NCBI GenBank assembly: GCA_947498815.1
Contig: CANMLU010000001.1
Location: 248,001 to 312,000, forward strand
Reading direction: 5' to 3'
Source: an uncultured Aquimarina sp.
GTDB lineage: Bacteria; Bacteroidota; Bacteroidia; Flavobacteriales; Flavobacteriaceae
Length of the DNA stretch: 64,000 bases
The notes beneath the pieces are model-generated. The model ran no database searches, had not been told where the DNA came from, and was given only the letters and a program-made list of their open reading frames with translations. This document shows positions 52,449-62,247 of the stretch, piece after piece (the stretch's first letter is position 1; every line of letters starts with the position of its first letter). The translations under genes were made by a program, and so were the position numbers.

Positions 52449-55205
52449 ATGAAAAATCTAACTACTACCCTTCTGCTGGTATTAACAGCAGTACTTTCTT
52501 ATGGGCAAACTCCATGTCAAAATGGATTCGCAGGCTCATATCCATGTAATGATTACGATTTAATGTCACGTATTTCTCTCTCTACTATGAATGCCGGTGC
52601 AGGTAATGATAGTTGGGGATGGACGGACCCTTCTAATGGAAAAGAATATGCAATAATAGGTTTAAATAACGGAACCGCGTTTATTGACATATCCAATCCA
52701 ACAAATCCTGTTTATTTAGGAAAATTACCCACTGCTACAAGTAATAGCTCTTGGAGAGATGTAAAAGTGTATAAAGATCATGCTTTTATTGTAAGTGAGG
52801 CTTCTAATCATGGTATGCAGGTTTTTGACCTAACCAGATTGCGTAATGTTGCGAATCCACCTCAAAATTTTTCAGCCGATACTAGATATACAGAATTCGG
52901 GAATGCTCATAATATTGTAATTAATGAAGACACGGGATATGCATATGTCGTGGGAGCACAAAGAAGTAATGGCCCGTATAGAGGAGGCCCACTGTTCATT
53001 AACATTCAAGATCCTAAAAACCCAATTAATGCAGGTGGATTTCTTTCTGGAGGACAAAGAGCATATACCCATGATGCTCAAGTAGTAACTTATAACGGTC
53101 CAGATAGCAGTTATACTGGTCGAGAAATATTAATTGGTAGTAACGAAATTGAAGTGGTAATTGCAGATATTACCAATAAATCTAATCCGGTTACTCTTTC
53201 AACTATAAAATACTCAGATGTTGGATATACGCATCAAGGATGGTTTACCGAAGACATGAGGTATTTCATTTTAGGTGATGAAACCGACGAACAAGGTGTT
53301 GGATTTAATACTAGAACGGTAATATTTGATTTTCTGGATTTAGATAACCCAAAAGAGCATATGACCTATACTGGGCCTACGGCGGCTATTGATCACAATG
53401 GATATGTAAAAGGAGATAAATTTTATTTGGCTAATTATCGAGCGGGTATTAGAGTTATTGATATTTCGGATATTGCTAATAAAAACATAACAGAAATTGG
53501 TTCGTTTGACACCTATCCTGCTAGTAATGGTGCTGCATTTAATGGAGTTTGGAACGTATACCCATACTTTAATAGCGGAAACATTGTTATAAGTGATATA
53601 GAAGGAGGGTTTTTCTTGGTTAAAAAGAGTAGCCCAGTTTCGTGTACTGCCACTATACCTTCATCACTTGCTGCATCCAATGTTACCGCAAATTCTACTT
53701 TATTAAGTTGGAACGCAGTTCCAGGTGCTACTTATGACTTAAGGTATCGCACTGTTGGCACAAGTTCATGGACTACCAATGCTGTATCAGGAACTTCATC
53801 GACAATTACAGGACTTTCTGCTTCAACACAGTATGAAGCACAAGTGCGAAGCAAGTGTGCCGGCGGTAGTAATTCTCAATACAGTAGTTCAACAACATTT
53901 ACAACCTCTGGAAGTACTCCTAATAATTGTGTGTCTTCTTTTCCATTTAGTGAAAGTTTTGAAACTAATCTTGGAGAGTGGTCAAATGCTACTTCTGATG
54001 ATGATATCAACTGGACAAGAGATTCTAATGGAACCCCTTCTAACCAAACAGGACCAAGTTCTGGGGCTGATGGTAATTTCTATGTATATGTAGAAGCTTC
54101 TGGAAATGGTACAGGATTCCCTAATAAAAGAGCGATCTTAAATTCTCCATGTTTGAATTTTGGCAGTTTGACCGCACCAAGTCTTACTTTTCAATATCAT
54201 ATGTTTGGTAGTGCTATTAATAGTTTGAATGTCGAAGCAAGAACAGACAACTCAGGTAACTGGACCAGCGTATTTGGTAGAACAGGAGCTCAAGGTAATA
54301 ACTGGAATGAGGCAAGTGTAGACTTATCTACATATGCAGGAGCAGCAAATGTGCAATTGCGATTTAATGTAGTAACAGGATCAGGTAATCAAGGATGGCA
54401 AAGTGATATCGCTATAGATGCCGTAAGTATACAGGATGGTTCAGGAAACCCAGACCCCACATGTACTACTGTTAACTTTAATGATTTTGCAATCACTAGT
54501 TTCTCCAATCAAGATTCTGCAGGTAATTTCTCTGTAGGAAGTGGAGGAGCAGCATTATCTTTATCAAATAATACTTGGAAATACATTGCTCTCAATTACA
54601 ATGTAACTGGTAATACGGTTATAGAATTTGAGTTCAGTAGTACCTCGCAAGGAGAAATTCATGGTGTCGGTTTTGAAAATGATAATAGTTTAACAAGAGA
54701 TCGATATTTCAAAGTTCACGGAACACAAGACTATGGTGTGACCAACTATGATAATTATACTGGCGGTACTCAAACCTATGTTATCCCAATAGGAAGCTTT
54801 TATACAGGTGTTATGGACCGCTTAGTGTTCATTAATGACAATGATACAGGTTCTGGTAATACTTCTGTTTTTTCTAATGTAAAAATTTATGAAGGATCTT
54901 GTGGAGCAGCATTTGTACGACAAGTAGCAACATCACAACAAATAATTCCGATTATAGGTAAAACGACAGAAGAAGGTTTCTCAATGAGAATATTTCCTAA
55001 TCCAGTATCAGAATCATTCTTGAATGTGTCTATGATAACAAAGGATATTTTTAATTATGAGATTAAAAGTATTACTGGACAATTAGTAGGTAGAGGAACT
55101 GTATCTAATAATAGAGTAGATATATCTGATTTACGAGCCGGAGTATACTTTTTACAGGTATTTACAGATAATCAGGTCTCCTCGAAACGTTTTATAAAGC
55201 TGTAA
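52449..55205 (+). CDS. T9SS-secreted choice-of-anchor B protein with Fn3 and MAM-like domains
   Basis: 918 residues. Signal peptide 1-19 (AVLSYGQ). LVIVD-type beta-propeller of the choice-of-anchor B family (about 25-395, GWTDPSNGKEYAIIGLNNGTAFIDISNP, FVSEASNHGMQVFDLTRLR). A fibronectin type III domain (about 400-485, SSLAASNVTANSTLLSWNAV) follows, then a MAM-like lectin domain (about 495-665, FPFSESFETNLGEWSN). A second jelly-roll domain covers about 675-815. It ends in a T9SS type A sorting domain (IFPNPVSESFLNVSMI, DLRAGVYFLQVF). Secreted to the surface; ligand unknown. Confidence 0.9.
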   Translation: MKNLTTTLLLVLTAVLSYGQTPCQNGFAGSYPCNDYDLMSRISLSTMNAGAGNDSWGWTDPSNGKEYAIIGLNNGTAFIDISNPTNPVYLGKLPTATSNSSWRDVKVYKDHAFIVSEASNHGMQVFDLTRLRNVANPPQNFSADTRYTEFGNAHNIVINEDTGYAYVVGAQRSNGPYRGGPLFINIQDPKNPINAGGFLSGGQRAYTHDAQVVTYNGPDSSYTGREILIGSNEIEVVIADITNKSNPVTLSTIKYSDVGYTHQGWFTEDMRYFILGDETDEQGVGFNTRTVIFDFLDLDNPKEHMTYTGPTAAIDHNGYVKGDKFYLANYRAGIRVIDISDIANKNITEIGSFDTYPASNGAAFNGVWNVYPYFNSGNIVISDIEGGFFLVKKSSPVSCTATIPSSLAASNVTANSTLLSWNAVPGATYDLRYRTVGTSSWTTNAVSGTSSTITGLSASTQYEAQVRSKCAGGSNSQYSSSTTFTTSGSTPNNCVSSFPFSESFETNLGEWSNATSDDDINWTRDSNGTPSNQTGPSSGADGNFYVYVEASGNGTGFPNKRAILNSPCLNFGSLTAPSLTFQYHMFGSAINSLNVEARTDNSGNWTSVFGRTGAQGNNWNEASVDLSTYAGAANVQLRFNVVTGSGNQGWQSDIAIDAVSIQDGSGNPDPTCTTVNFNDFAITSFSNQDSAGNFSVGSGGAALSLSNNTWKYIALNYNVTGNTVIEFEFSSTSQGEIHGVGFENDNSLTRDRYFKVHGTQDYGVTNYDNYTGGTQTYVIPIGSFYTGVMDRLVFINDNDTGSGNTSVFSNVKIYEGSCGAAFVRQVATSQQIIPIIGKTTEEGFSMRIFPNPVSESFLNVSMITKDIFNYEIKSITGQLVGRGTVSNNRVDISDLRAGVYFLQVFTDNQVSSKRFIKL

Positions 55206-55223
55206 TAATCTCAAATTTATGAT

Positions 55224-55270
55224 CCAAACATCTGTCGGTATACGATAAAAAGTAGTTTTCAGATGTTTGG
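55224..55270. repeat. Inverted repeat with long loop before the MbnP/MbnH operon
   Basis: CCAAACATCTG (55224-55234) / CAGATGTTTGG (55260-55270), 25-nt loop, no T-run. Either a weak terminator of the preceding gene or a control element of the operon. Confidence 0.45.
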
Positions 55271-55348
55271 TTTCATAAAGCAGTGTTATATCATTCTATG
55301 CCTATCATGGATTCAGAAAATGATAAGGTATTAAACATTTATACGGAT

Positions 55349-56728
55349 ATGAATTTTCAACAATATATACTTCAATTTTTTACTATCATAGCAATATTGG
55401 GGATCAATACATCTTGTGATAGTGGAGATGAAGTTTCAGAAACTCCACCAGACCCACCTGTGTCTGGGGATATTAAAGTCGAACAGGATTGGGTAAAAAC
55501 ATTTGGAGGGAGCAATGAAGATAATGCGTTGTCGGTGGTAGAGGCTACCGATGGAGGTTATGTTTTTGCTGGATATACACAAAGTATAGACGGAGATATT
55601 ACCGATAAAACTGCATCAGATAGCGATTTTTGGGTTTTAAAACTTTCTACAGATGGAGAAACCTTATGGACCAAAACCTATGGAGGCACGGGGGATGATC
55701 GTGCAGAAAAAATTATCAATACTACCGATGGAGGGTATGCTCTTGTTGGATACAGCCGAAGTGCAGATGAAGATGCCACTGTAAATGCAGGATTACAAGA
55801 TTATTGGATTGTAAAAATCGATGCTGAAGGAACCATACAATGGGAAAAGAGCTTTGGATTTGCAGGTATTGATAGAGCATTTTCGCTAATACAAACACAG
55901 GATGGTGGTTATTTTATAACAGGGTTCCTTGATGTAACAGCTAGTGAGGGTGCCGGTAATGATGATAAAAGTGGTGCTATAAAACATGGTGTTGGTGAGT
56001 TTTGGGGCGTTAAGCTCGATGCTTCTGGCGAAAAACAATGGAGACGCTTTTTCGGTGGTACTAATAATGATCGTAGTTATGATACTGTCCAAACAGATGA
56101 TGGAGGTTTCTTGATGATTGGTTCTTCAGAAAGTATTGATTTTGATATTACAAACAGTAAAGGTAGTTATGACTTTTGGGTAGTAAAAGTGAATTCTGAA
56201 GGAACCAAACTATGGCAAAAATCGTTTGGAGGTACAGAGATCGATATAGGGTACGCTATTGCAGCTACAGGAGATGGAAAATATATAATCATAGGGGACT
56301 CCAGAAGTGCCGATGGAGACATTTCTGAAGCCAAAGGAAATGCAGATTTATGGATGATTCAAATTGACGGCCAAGGAAATCTTTTATGGAAAAAGTCCAT
56401 GGGAGGAACCGGCTTTGATACAGGAAGAGGAATTCGTAAAATGCAAGATGATGGATTTATCATTACCGGAAACTCCAGAAGTAATGATATAGATGTACCC
56501 CAAAATAAAGGACAAAGTGATATTTGGAATATCATAATCGATGCTACAGGAGATATTAAATGGAATGTAACTGTAGGCGGTACTGGAGCAGAATTTGGAG
56601 AAGACTGCACAGAAACAACGGACAAAAAGATCATTGTTGTTGGTAATTCAGAAAGTACTGATTTTGATGTGCCAAATAATAAGGGATCTAAAGACGCAAT
56701 TATAATAAAATATAAAATAGAAAAATGA
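55349..56728 (+). CDS. Lipoprotein with repeated WxKxFGG propeller-type motifs
   Basis: 459 residues from ATG 55349, which gives a proper lipoprotein signal (GINTSC, Cys23); the upstream 22 residues are not signal-like. Seven or so repeats of about 55-65 residues follow, each with a W-x-K-x-(F/Y)GG-x-x-x-D start, then TxDGGYxxxGxSxSxDxD and DxWxxKxxxxG. It resembles a beta-propeller built from repeats. Its stop overlaps the MbnP start by 4 nt (ATGA), so translation is coupled. It is probably a surface partner of the MbnP/MbnH pair. Confidence 0.85.
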   Translation: MNFQQYILQFFTIIAILGINTSCDSGDEVSETPPDPPVSGDIKVEQDWVKTFGGSNEDNALSVVEATDGGYVFAGYTQSIDGDITDKTASDSDFWVLKLSTDGETLWTKTYGGTGDDRAEKIINTTDGGYALVGYSRSADEDATVNAGLQDYWIVKIDAEGTIQWEKSFGFAGIDRAFSLIQTQDGGYFITGFLDVTASEGAGNDDKSGAIKHGVGEFWGVKLDASGEKQWRRFFGGTNNDRSYDTVQTDDGGFLMIGSSESIDFDITNSKGSYDFWVVKVNSEGTKLWQKSFGGTEIDIGYAIAATGDGKYIIIGDSRSADGDISEAKGNADLWMIQIDGQGNLLWKKSMGGTGFDTGRGIRKMQDDGFIITGNSRSNDIDVPQNKGQSDIWNIIIDATGDIKWNVTVGGTGAEFGEDCTETTDKKIIVVGNSESTDFDVPNNKGSKDAIIIKYKIEK

Positions 56729-57480
56729 AAAAGTTCATAATAATTATACTAGCCATTTTAACAATCACATCATGTAAAAGTGATGATGAAGGTTCTGAAC
56801 CGACGTTTGGGAATATTACCTTAGATTTTAAAAACACGATCGAGAATAATAATATTGAATTTGAAACGAATACCTATACAAACGGAAGTGGAGAAACTTA
56901 TAAAATTTCAGAACTAAAATACATTATCAGCAATGTAGTATTGATTAAAGCAAACGGAGAAGAGTTTAAATATCCTGTGGATGAAGGATATTTTTTGATT
57001 AATGAAGAAGGTATTGAAAGCAAAAAGATCTCTCTCTTAGATATTCCAGTTGGAGATTATACCAAAATTAGGTTTGGTGTGGGGGTAGATCAATCAAAAT
57101 ACCCTCTAAATGGAATGGCCAATTTTATCCCTACTGCAGAGGAGTCGGGAATGTTATGGAGTTGGTCTGCAGGATATAAGTTCATTAAATTCGAAGGAAC
57201 TTATGGCGATACAGATGCGCCTTTCTTAATTCATGTGGGGAGTCACGGTACTGCTTTGGATAATTATAAAGAAGTGACCCTGGATTTAACAAGTACATTG
57301 AAAGTTATTACATCAAAAGCATCAGAGATCGCTGTTAATGTTGATGTTGCTAAGATATTTGATAGCACCAATACGCATTCATTTGCAGACAAAAGCGATG
57401 TACAGGTAGATCCTGTAAGAGCTCCAAAAATTGCAGAAAATATAAGCACTATGTTTACGATAACCGGAGTTTCTAATTAA
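56725..57480 (+). CDS. MbnP family lipoprotein (copper-associated)
   Basis: 251 residues. Lipobox TITSC (Cys17). The MbnP domain has SELKYIISNVVLI, VGDYTKIRFGVGVDQS, MLWSWSAGYKFIKFEG (Trp145, Trp147) and FLIHVGSHGT (His170, His174). MbnP proteins bind copper, and in characterised cases a Trp is converted to kynurenine by the neighbouring diheme enzyme MbnH (established knowledge). The adjacent gene encodes that enzyme type, 8 nt downstream. Confidence 0.9.
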   Translation: MKKFIIIILAILTITSCKSDDEGSEPTFGNITLDFKNTIENNNIEFETNTYTNGSGETYKISELKYIISNVVLIKANGEEFKYPVDEGYFLINEEGIESKKISLLDIPVGDYTKIRFGVGVDQSKYPLNGMANFIPTAEESGMLWSWSAGYKFIKFEGTYGDTDAPFLIHVGSHGTALDNYKEVTLDLTSTLKVITSKASEIAVNVDVAKIFDSTNTHSFADKSDVQVDPVRAPKIAENISTMFTITGVSN

Positions 57481-57488
57481 CCAAAATT

Positions 57489-58535
57489 TTGAAATTATTA
57501 TCATACATATGTATTGTTCTTTTCGGGGCCGCTTGTAGCTCCGAAAAGGATGATTATGTCTCTATTGCAGAGAATAAAAAGTTAGAATTTACTGTTCCCG
57601 CAAATTTTCCAGAACCTAGTTATAACGTTTCTCTTAATCCTCCGACTGAAAAAGGGTTCGAGTTAGGTAAAAAACTGTTTTATGATGGTCGTTTATCATC
57701 CGATGGTGTTATTTCTTGTGGTTTTTGCCATATTCAGGATTTTGCATTTACACATCATACCCATATTGTTAGTCATGGAGTTGATGGTGCCTTGGGTACG
57801 CGAAATGCACAACCATTACATAATTTGGCTTTCATGAAAGAATTTACGTGGGATGGAGTGGTAACTCACTTAGATTTACAGCCTATTATACCCATTACTG
57901 CCGAGGTAGAAATGAATGAAAGTTTTAGCAGTATTATAAAAAAATTAAAAGATCAACCAGAGTACGTAAAATTATTTTCAGAAGCCTTTCAAAACAAAAA
58001 AATAGATTCAGAAAACATGCTCAAGGCTCTTTCACAGTTTATGATTATGATGATTTCTGCCGATACCAAATACGACAAAATCGAAAGAAACGAAGGCTCT
58101 GTATTTACTGATAACGAGGCCGCAGGTTTTGAGCTTTTTAAAGCAAAATGTGCTTCTTGTCATTCGGGTACACTTTTTACGGATCAGTCTTTTCGCAATA
58201 ATGGTTTACCCGTGGATCCTCAGTATAATGATGCAGGGCGTAACCGTATTACGGGCCTGGATGAAGACATGCACAAATTTAAGGTTCCTTCGTTAAGAAA
58301 TATCGAATTAACCTTCCCATATATGCATGATGGTAGGTTAAAAACATTAATGGATGTTTTAAATCACTATAGTGATGGTATGGTAGATTCCGAGACCTTA
58401 GATCCAATATTTAAAAACCAAAACGATATCCTTGGAATCCCTATGACCGATATCGAAAAAGAACAAATCATAGCGTTTCTAAAAACATTGACAGATGATG
58501 ATTTTTTAAATGATGATCGTTTTTCTGAATTTTGA
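57489..58535 (+). CDS. MbnH / diheme cytochrome c peroxidase family lipoprotein
   Basis: 348 residues starting at TTG 57489. No in-frame ATG precedes the lipobox LFGAAC (Cys16), so TTG is the supported start. Two haem-c sites: C77-G-F-C80-H81 and C221-A-S-C224-H225. Further conserved parts are LGKKLFYDGRLSSDGVISC, GTRNAQPLHN, and VPSLRNIELTFPYMHDGRLKTLMDVLNHY. Belongs to the bacterial diheme peroxidase/MauG-MbnH group. Acts in the periplasm, probably modifying the MbnP product encoded just upstream. Confidence 0.92.
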   Translation: MKLLSYICIVLFGAACSSEKDDYVSIAENKKLEFTVPANFPEPSYNVSLNPPTEKGFELGKKLFYDGRLSSDGVISCGFCHIQDFAFTHHTHIVSHGVDGALGTRNAQPLHNLAFMKEFTWDGVVTHLDLQPIIPITAEVEMNESFSSIIKKLKDQPEYVKLFSEAFQNKKIDSENMLKALSQFMIMMISADTKYDKIERNEGSVFTDNEAAGFELFKAKCASCHSGTLFTDQSFRNNGLPVDPQYNDAGRNRITGLDEDMHKFKVPSLRNIELTFPYMHDGRLKTLMDVLNHYSDGMVDSETLDPIFKNQNDILGIPMTDIEKEQIIAFLKTLTDDDFLNDDRFSEF

Positions 58536-58564
58536 TTAATAATTCTGTATCAAAATATACAGTT

Positions 58565-59110
58565 TTATCTCCAATCCCATTGTATCAAATGCCAGGTAAC
58601 CCCATCAGAATTGTATATAAGTAAGTCTGAGAAACCTATGGCATAGTGTGCTTGCAATGAGCGTGTGTTATTTGCTGCTACTTCGGTGATAAGTAGATCG
58701 TATTTTTGAAGTAATTCTTTCTTCATAGTCTGATAAAGGCCTCTAAAAACACCTTGGCCACGGTAAGCTTTATCAATACATACTTGGCCCATAACTATAT
58801 ATGTCTTATCGTTATTAAGGTGTTTTTCGATTTTGTTAAACATAGGTTTAAGGATTTCGATATCATTTCCAAAATCTGAAACCATACATAATGTATAACC
58901 AACAACTCTACCATTGTGTATGGCAATAATATGTGGTTGCTTATTATTCATTTTATTCAAAATGTCTATATCGTGCTTAACTGTTACGAAGCCTTCTTTT
59001 TGCTTTTCATCTTCAGAAATATTGAGTTGCAAATTCTTTTCCTGGAGTTCCAGTATTTGTAATAGTTCATCTTTATGTTTAACAGAAGCGTATTCTATTT
59101 CTAATCTCAT
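58565..59110 (-). CDS. GNAT family N-acetyltransferase
   Basis: 181 residues. Acetyl-CoA-dependent transferase. The core motif A is VMGQVCIDKAYRGQGVFRGLYQTMK (Q/RGxGxxG-like), followed by ITEVAANNTRSLQAHYAIGF. The substrate is not recognisable. It starts 1 nt after the M61 peptidase stop, so it is translated from the same message. Confidence 0.88.
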   Translation of the reverse strand: MRLEIEYASVKHKDELLQILELQEKNLQLNISEDEKQKEGFVTVKHDIDILNKMNNKQPHIIAIHNGRVVGYTLCMVSDFGNDIEILKPMFNKIEKHLNNDKTYIVMGQVCIDKAYRGQGVFRGLYQTMKKELLQKYDLLITEVAANNTRSLQAHYAIGFSDLLIYNSDGVTWHLIQWDWR

Positions 59111-59111
59111 T

Positions 59112-60917
59112 TTAATGAGCTTTTAACCAGTTATTACGTTTTTTTAGAATTTTATTAGTAGGTTCTTGAGACAATATAGTTTCAATAATGGGTGTGTTTG
59201 CAAGTTGCAATTCAGTTTTGTATTTTTTTTCTAATCTTTTATACGTTATTGTGATTTTATCTCCAGGTTTGTGTTTTTTTAAGACAGCTTTTAACTGATC
59301 ATCATTGGCAATCGTGTCTCCATTGATGGTAGATAAAACATCTCCTTTATCAAGACCGGCTTTGTACGCCGGAGAATCTTTTTGAGTATACTTATCAATC
59401 AACAATTCATTATTATCCTTATCATGTTTGAATGAAGCTCCGTGATACGGAGTAGTTGGATCCTTTACTATAGACACACCCACACTGGCAAAAAGTGATT
59501 CATAATTGGGCATTTGACTATTATAAATATATTTCTGAAAAAAATCATTTGCAAAAGAAGCATCTGTATATGTTTCCAAAAGATGCTGTAGGTCCTTAAC
59601 TGTGTAGGGTTTTTCAGTTTTACCATAGGTGTTCCAAACCAGTTTCATGTAATCGTCAAGATGTAAACCTTCTTTATGATTACGCAGCGATAAATCTAAA
59701 GCAAGCCCCAGCATACTACCATAAGAATAATAAGAAATAAATGTATTGCCTCTATTCACTGGGTCTACGGATTTAGCGGCATCCACAAATGGTGCTTGAT
59801 AACTCATTTCAATAGGGTTAAAGAATTTTCTAGCAGGAGAGTTCCATACATAGTTATAGGTTCCGGCTAATCCTTTAATATATTTTTCTTGACTAATAAT
59901 ACCTGCTCTACATAGAATAAGTCCTGTATAATAGCTCGTAAACCCTTCAGCAAACCATAAAGCTTCAGACATATTAGCATTTTCAAAATTAAAGGGTTCC
60001 AGATCTTGTGGTCTTATGCGCTCAACATTCCAGGCGTGGAAGAATTCGTGAGAAACAGTACCTATATTACTTTCCATCCCACCATCAGCCAAACTTTTTG
60101 TACTTGTTAGTATGGTAGAATTCCTGTGTTCCATTCCATCTCTAGAAGCATTTGGAATGTAACAGGCAAGAAAGGTATATTCGCCGTTATCAAAATCTGG
60201 GTATTCTCCAAAAACAGCTTTTTCTTGTTCAACAATTTTCTTTATTTTTTCAAAATAAGTGTCGACTTCTTTTTCTGAACCATTATGATGCAATACAAAC
60301 CGTATAGTATAAGTTTTATCCTCATTAAGGACATCAACCTTTCTAATAGTATGATTACTTATTTCAACCGGGCTATCCATAAAATATTGTAGATTTGGCG
60401 CCGAAAAACGGTTATTGCCATTAGCAATAAGTTGTGTAGCAACTTTCCAGTTTAGATCTTTTCTAACATCAAACTTTACTGATATGGCACGTTCCTTAAA
60501 TGCCGGGATATACATAAAAGTAGCCGGGATGTTAAGATGTGCATGAGTTTCATCAATTTGAGAATAGGTGCCATCTCCTCTATCTGCGAATAAGATATAC
60601 GAAACTATAATTGTACCATCATGCCCAGAAACATTCCATTCGTGGGGATTAGGACGTGTTACAGAGAGTTCTTTTCCTGTACTATCTGTAATTGTAAGAT
60701 CGTAGACATTTTTGGCAAATTCATGCAGTGCATATCTGCCAGGTGAAGTCCTACTCATTCTTAAAGCAATAACTTCACTATCGAGGTTAGAAAAAGTTGC
60801 CCTGATCTTGGCTTCATGATGTTTGGCGTTTTCAAAAGATATTAGATACTGATTTTTTGCTTGAGAAAAACCTAATTGAATACCGAGGATAAGAAATGTA
60901 ACTTGTAGTACTTTCAT
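59112..60917 (-). CDS. M61 family metallopeptidase with PDZ domain, exported
   Basis: 601 residues. Signal peptide 1-19 (GIQLGFSQA). N-terminal beta domain, then the catalytic domain with zinc motif SHEFFHAWN (His290, Glu291, His294) and the downstream Glu helix LWFAEGFTSYYTGL. The PDZ domain spans about 490-585 (IDKYTQKDSPAYKAGLDKGDVLSTINGDTI). M61 enzymes are glycyl aminopeptidases. It heads a two-gene operon with the GNAT gene and is divergent from the biotin operon. Confidence 0.93.
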   Translation of the reverse strand: MKVLQVTFLILGIQLGFSQAKNQYLISFENAKHHEAKIRATFSNLDSEVIALRMSRTSPGRYALHEFAKNVYDLTITDSTGKELSVTRPNPHEWNVSGHDGTIIVSYILFADRGDGTYSQIDETHAHLNIPATFMYIPAFKERAISVKFDVRKDLNWKVATQLIANGNNRFSAPNLQYFMDSPVEISNHTIRKVDVLNEDKTYTIRFVLHHNGSEKEVDTYFEKIKKIVEQEKAVFGEYPDFDNGEYTFLACYIPNASRDGMEHRNSTILTSTKSLADGGMESNIGTVSHEFFHAWNVERIRPQDLEPFNFENANMSEALWFAEGFTSYYTGLILCRAGIISQEKYIKGLAGTYNYVWNSPARKFFNPIEMSYQAPFVDAAKSVDPVNRGNTFISYYSYGSMLGLALDLSLRNHKEGLHLDDYMKLVWNTYGKTEKPYTVKDLQHLLETYTDASFANDFFQKYIYNSQMPNYESLFASVGVSIVKDPTTPYHGASFKHDKDNNELLIDKYTQKDSPAYKAGLDKGDVLSTINGDTIANDDQLKAVLKKHKPGDKITITYKRLEKKYKTELQLANTPIIETILSQEPTNKILKKRNNWLKAH

Positions 60918-61075
60918 TTTAAATTTTAAGGAAAATCGACTTATTTCAAATATAAGTATTCCAACGGATCTCGAATGATTTTATATATACCAAAATTGAT
61001 ACTTTTATATCTAGAAAAGTTCTTAATTAAAAATTCAAGTATTTTAAACAGTATTTGTTTTATTTTTGGGATGTG

Positions 61076-62236
61076 ATGAAATTTTCTAAAAAACTTCAAA
61101 GAAAACTGCAAACCAGAGTGCAGAACAATGCTCTTCGTGAGCTTTCGAGACAGAACAATTTAATAGACTTCTCATCAAATGACTATTTGGGTTTTTCATC
61201 TTCCAAAAAAATATTCAAACAAACTCATAAATCTTTAGAAGAAAAAGGGATACACCAAAACGGAGCTACTGGTTCTCGTTTATTATCGGGAAATCATAGC
61301 TTGTATCCAGTTACAGAAAAGATACTTGCAGATTTTCATCAAGCCGAATCGGCTTTAATTTTTAATTCTGGATATGATGCTAATCTGGGATTTTTCTCTT
61401 CGGTTCCTGTGCGGGGAGATATAATTTTTTATGATGAATTGATTCATGCTTCCATTCGAGATGGCATTCAGATGAGCCATGCAAAATCTTATAAATTTGG
61501 GCACAATGATCTGAATGACTTGCAGAAAAGGATGAAGCAAGTTTTACCAGACAGAACACGTCAAACTGAGCCTGTCGAAGTCTATGTCGTTACAGAATCA
61601 GTCTTTTCGATGGATGGCGATTCACCTGAATTAAAGGATTTTATAAATTTTTGTAATCAACATAACTGTTTTCTGGTGGTTGATGAAGCTCATGCTGTTG
61701 GAGTATTTGGAGAACATGGAAAAGGGTTGTTACAACAATTAGAGCTGGAAGACCAGGTTTTTGCTCGGATAAATACCTTCGGGAAAGCTCTTGGATGTCA
61801 TGGTGCAGTAATTTTGGGTTCACAAGTATTAAATAACTATCTGATAAACTTTGCAAGAAGCTTTATCTATACCACAGGTTTACCTCCACATTCGTTAGCC
61901 ACCATTCAATCTGTATATCAAGAACTTCAGTGTACATCTGAAATAGAAAAACTCAAAGAAAACATTAATTTTTTCAATCAACAACTTGGCGTTTTAGGCT
62001 TAAAATCAAGATTTATTGAAAGTCAATCAGCGATCCACGGTTGCATAATTTCTGGGAACGAAAATGTAAAAAATGTGGCAACCAAAATACAAGCAAAAGG
62101 TTTTGATATTAAACCCATCTTATCTCCTACAGTTCCCGAAGGCCAGGAGCGATTACGGTTTTGTTTGCATAGTTACAATTCTAAAGAAGAAATAAGGAAA
62201 GTTTTAGAGTTGTTGGCTACCTTTGTCTCAACCTAA
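61076..62236 (+). CDS. bioF: 8-amino-7-oxononanoate synthase (BioF-type) with repeat-derived insert
   Basis: 386 residues from ATG 61076; upstream TTG reading not favoured. PLP-dependent condensation of pimeloyl-ACP/CoA with alanine. The PLP Lys237 lies in NTFGKALGCHGAV. Other conserved parts are DFSSNDYLGF, GATGSRLLSGNHSLY, VVTESVFSMDGD and VVDEAHAVGVFG. Residues about 159-169 (DRTRQTEPVEV) come from a palindromic repeat (61559-61580) that also occurs at 28424, in frame at a surface loop position. First gene of bioF-bioD-hydrolase-bioA. Confidence 0.92.
   Translation: MKFSKKLQRKLQTRVQNNALRELSRQNNLIDFSSNDYLGFSSSKKIFKQTHKSLEEKGIHQNGATGSRLLSGNHSLYPVTEKILADFHQAESALIFNSGYDANLGFFSSVPVRGDIIFYDELIHASIRDGIQMSHAKSYKFGHNDLNDLQKRMKQVLPDRTRQTEPVEVYVVTESVFSMDGDSPELKDFINFCNQHNCFLVVDEAHAVGVFGEHGKGLLQQLELEDQVFARINTFGKALGCHGAVILGSQVLNNYLINFARSFIYTTGLPPHSLATIQSVYQELQCTSEIEKLKENINFFNQQLGVLGLKSRFIESQSAIHGCIISGNENVKNVATKIQAKGFDIKPILSPTVPEGQERLRFCLHSYNSKEEIRKVLELLATFVST
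61559..61580 (+). repeat. REP-type repeat unit inside bioF
   Basis: It matches the inner arm of the MITE-like element (28424-28445) at 20 of 22 positions (core TCAAACTGAGC.TGTCGAAG). It is translated in frame as RQTEPVEV. Confidence 0.75.
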
Positions 62237-62247
62237 AAAAGACAAGT

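Noticed and set aside
55480-56700. Regular repeats resembling a CRISPR or tandem DNA repeat
   Set aside because: The repetition is at protein level (propeller-type motif of 55-65 residues); DNA identity between units is low and there are no spacers.
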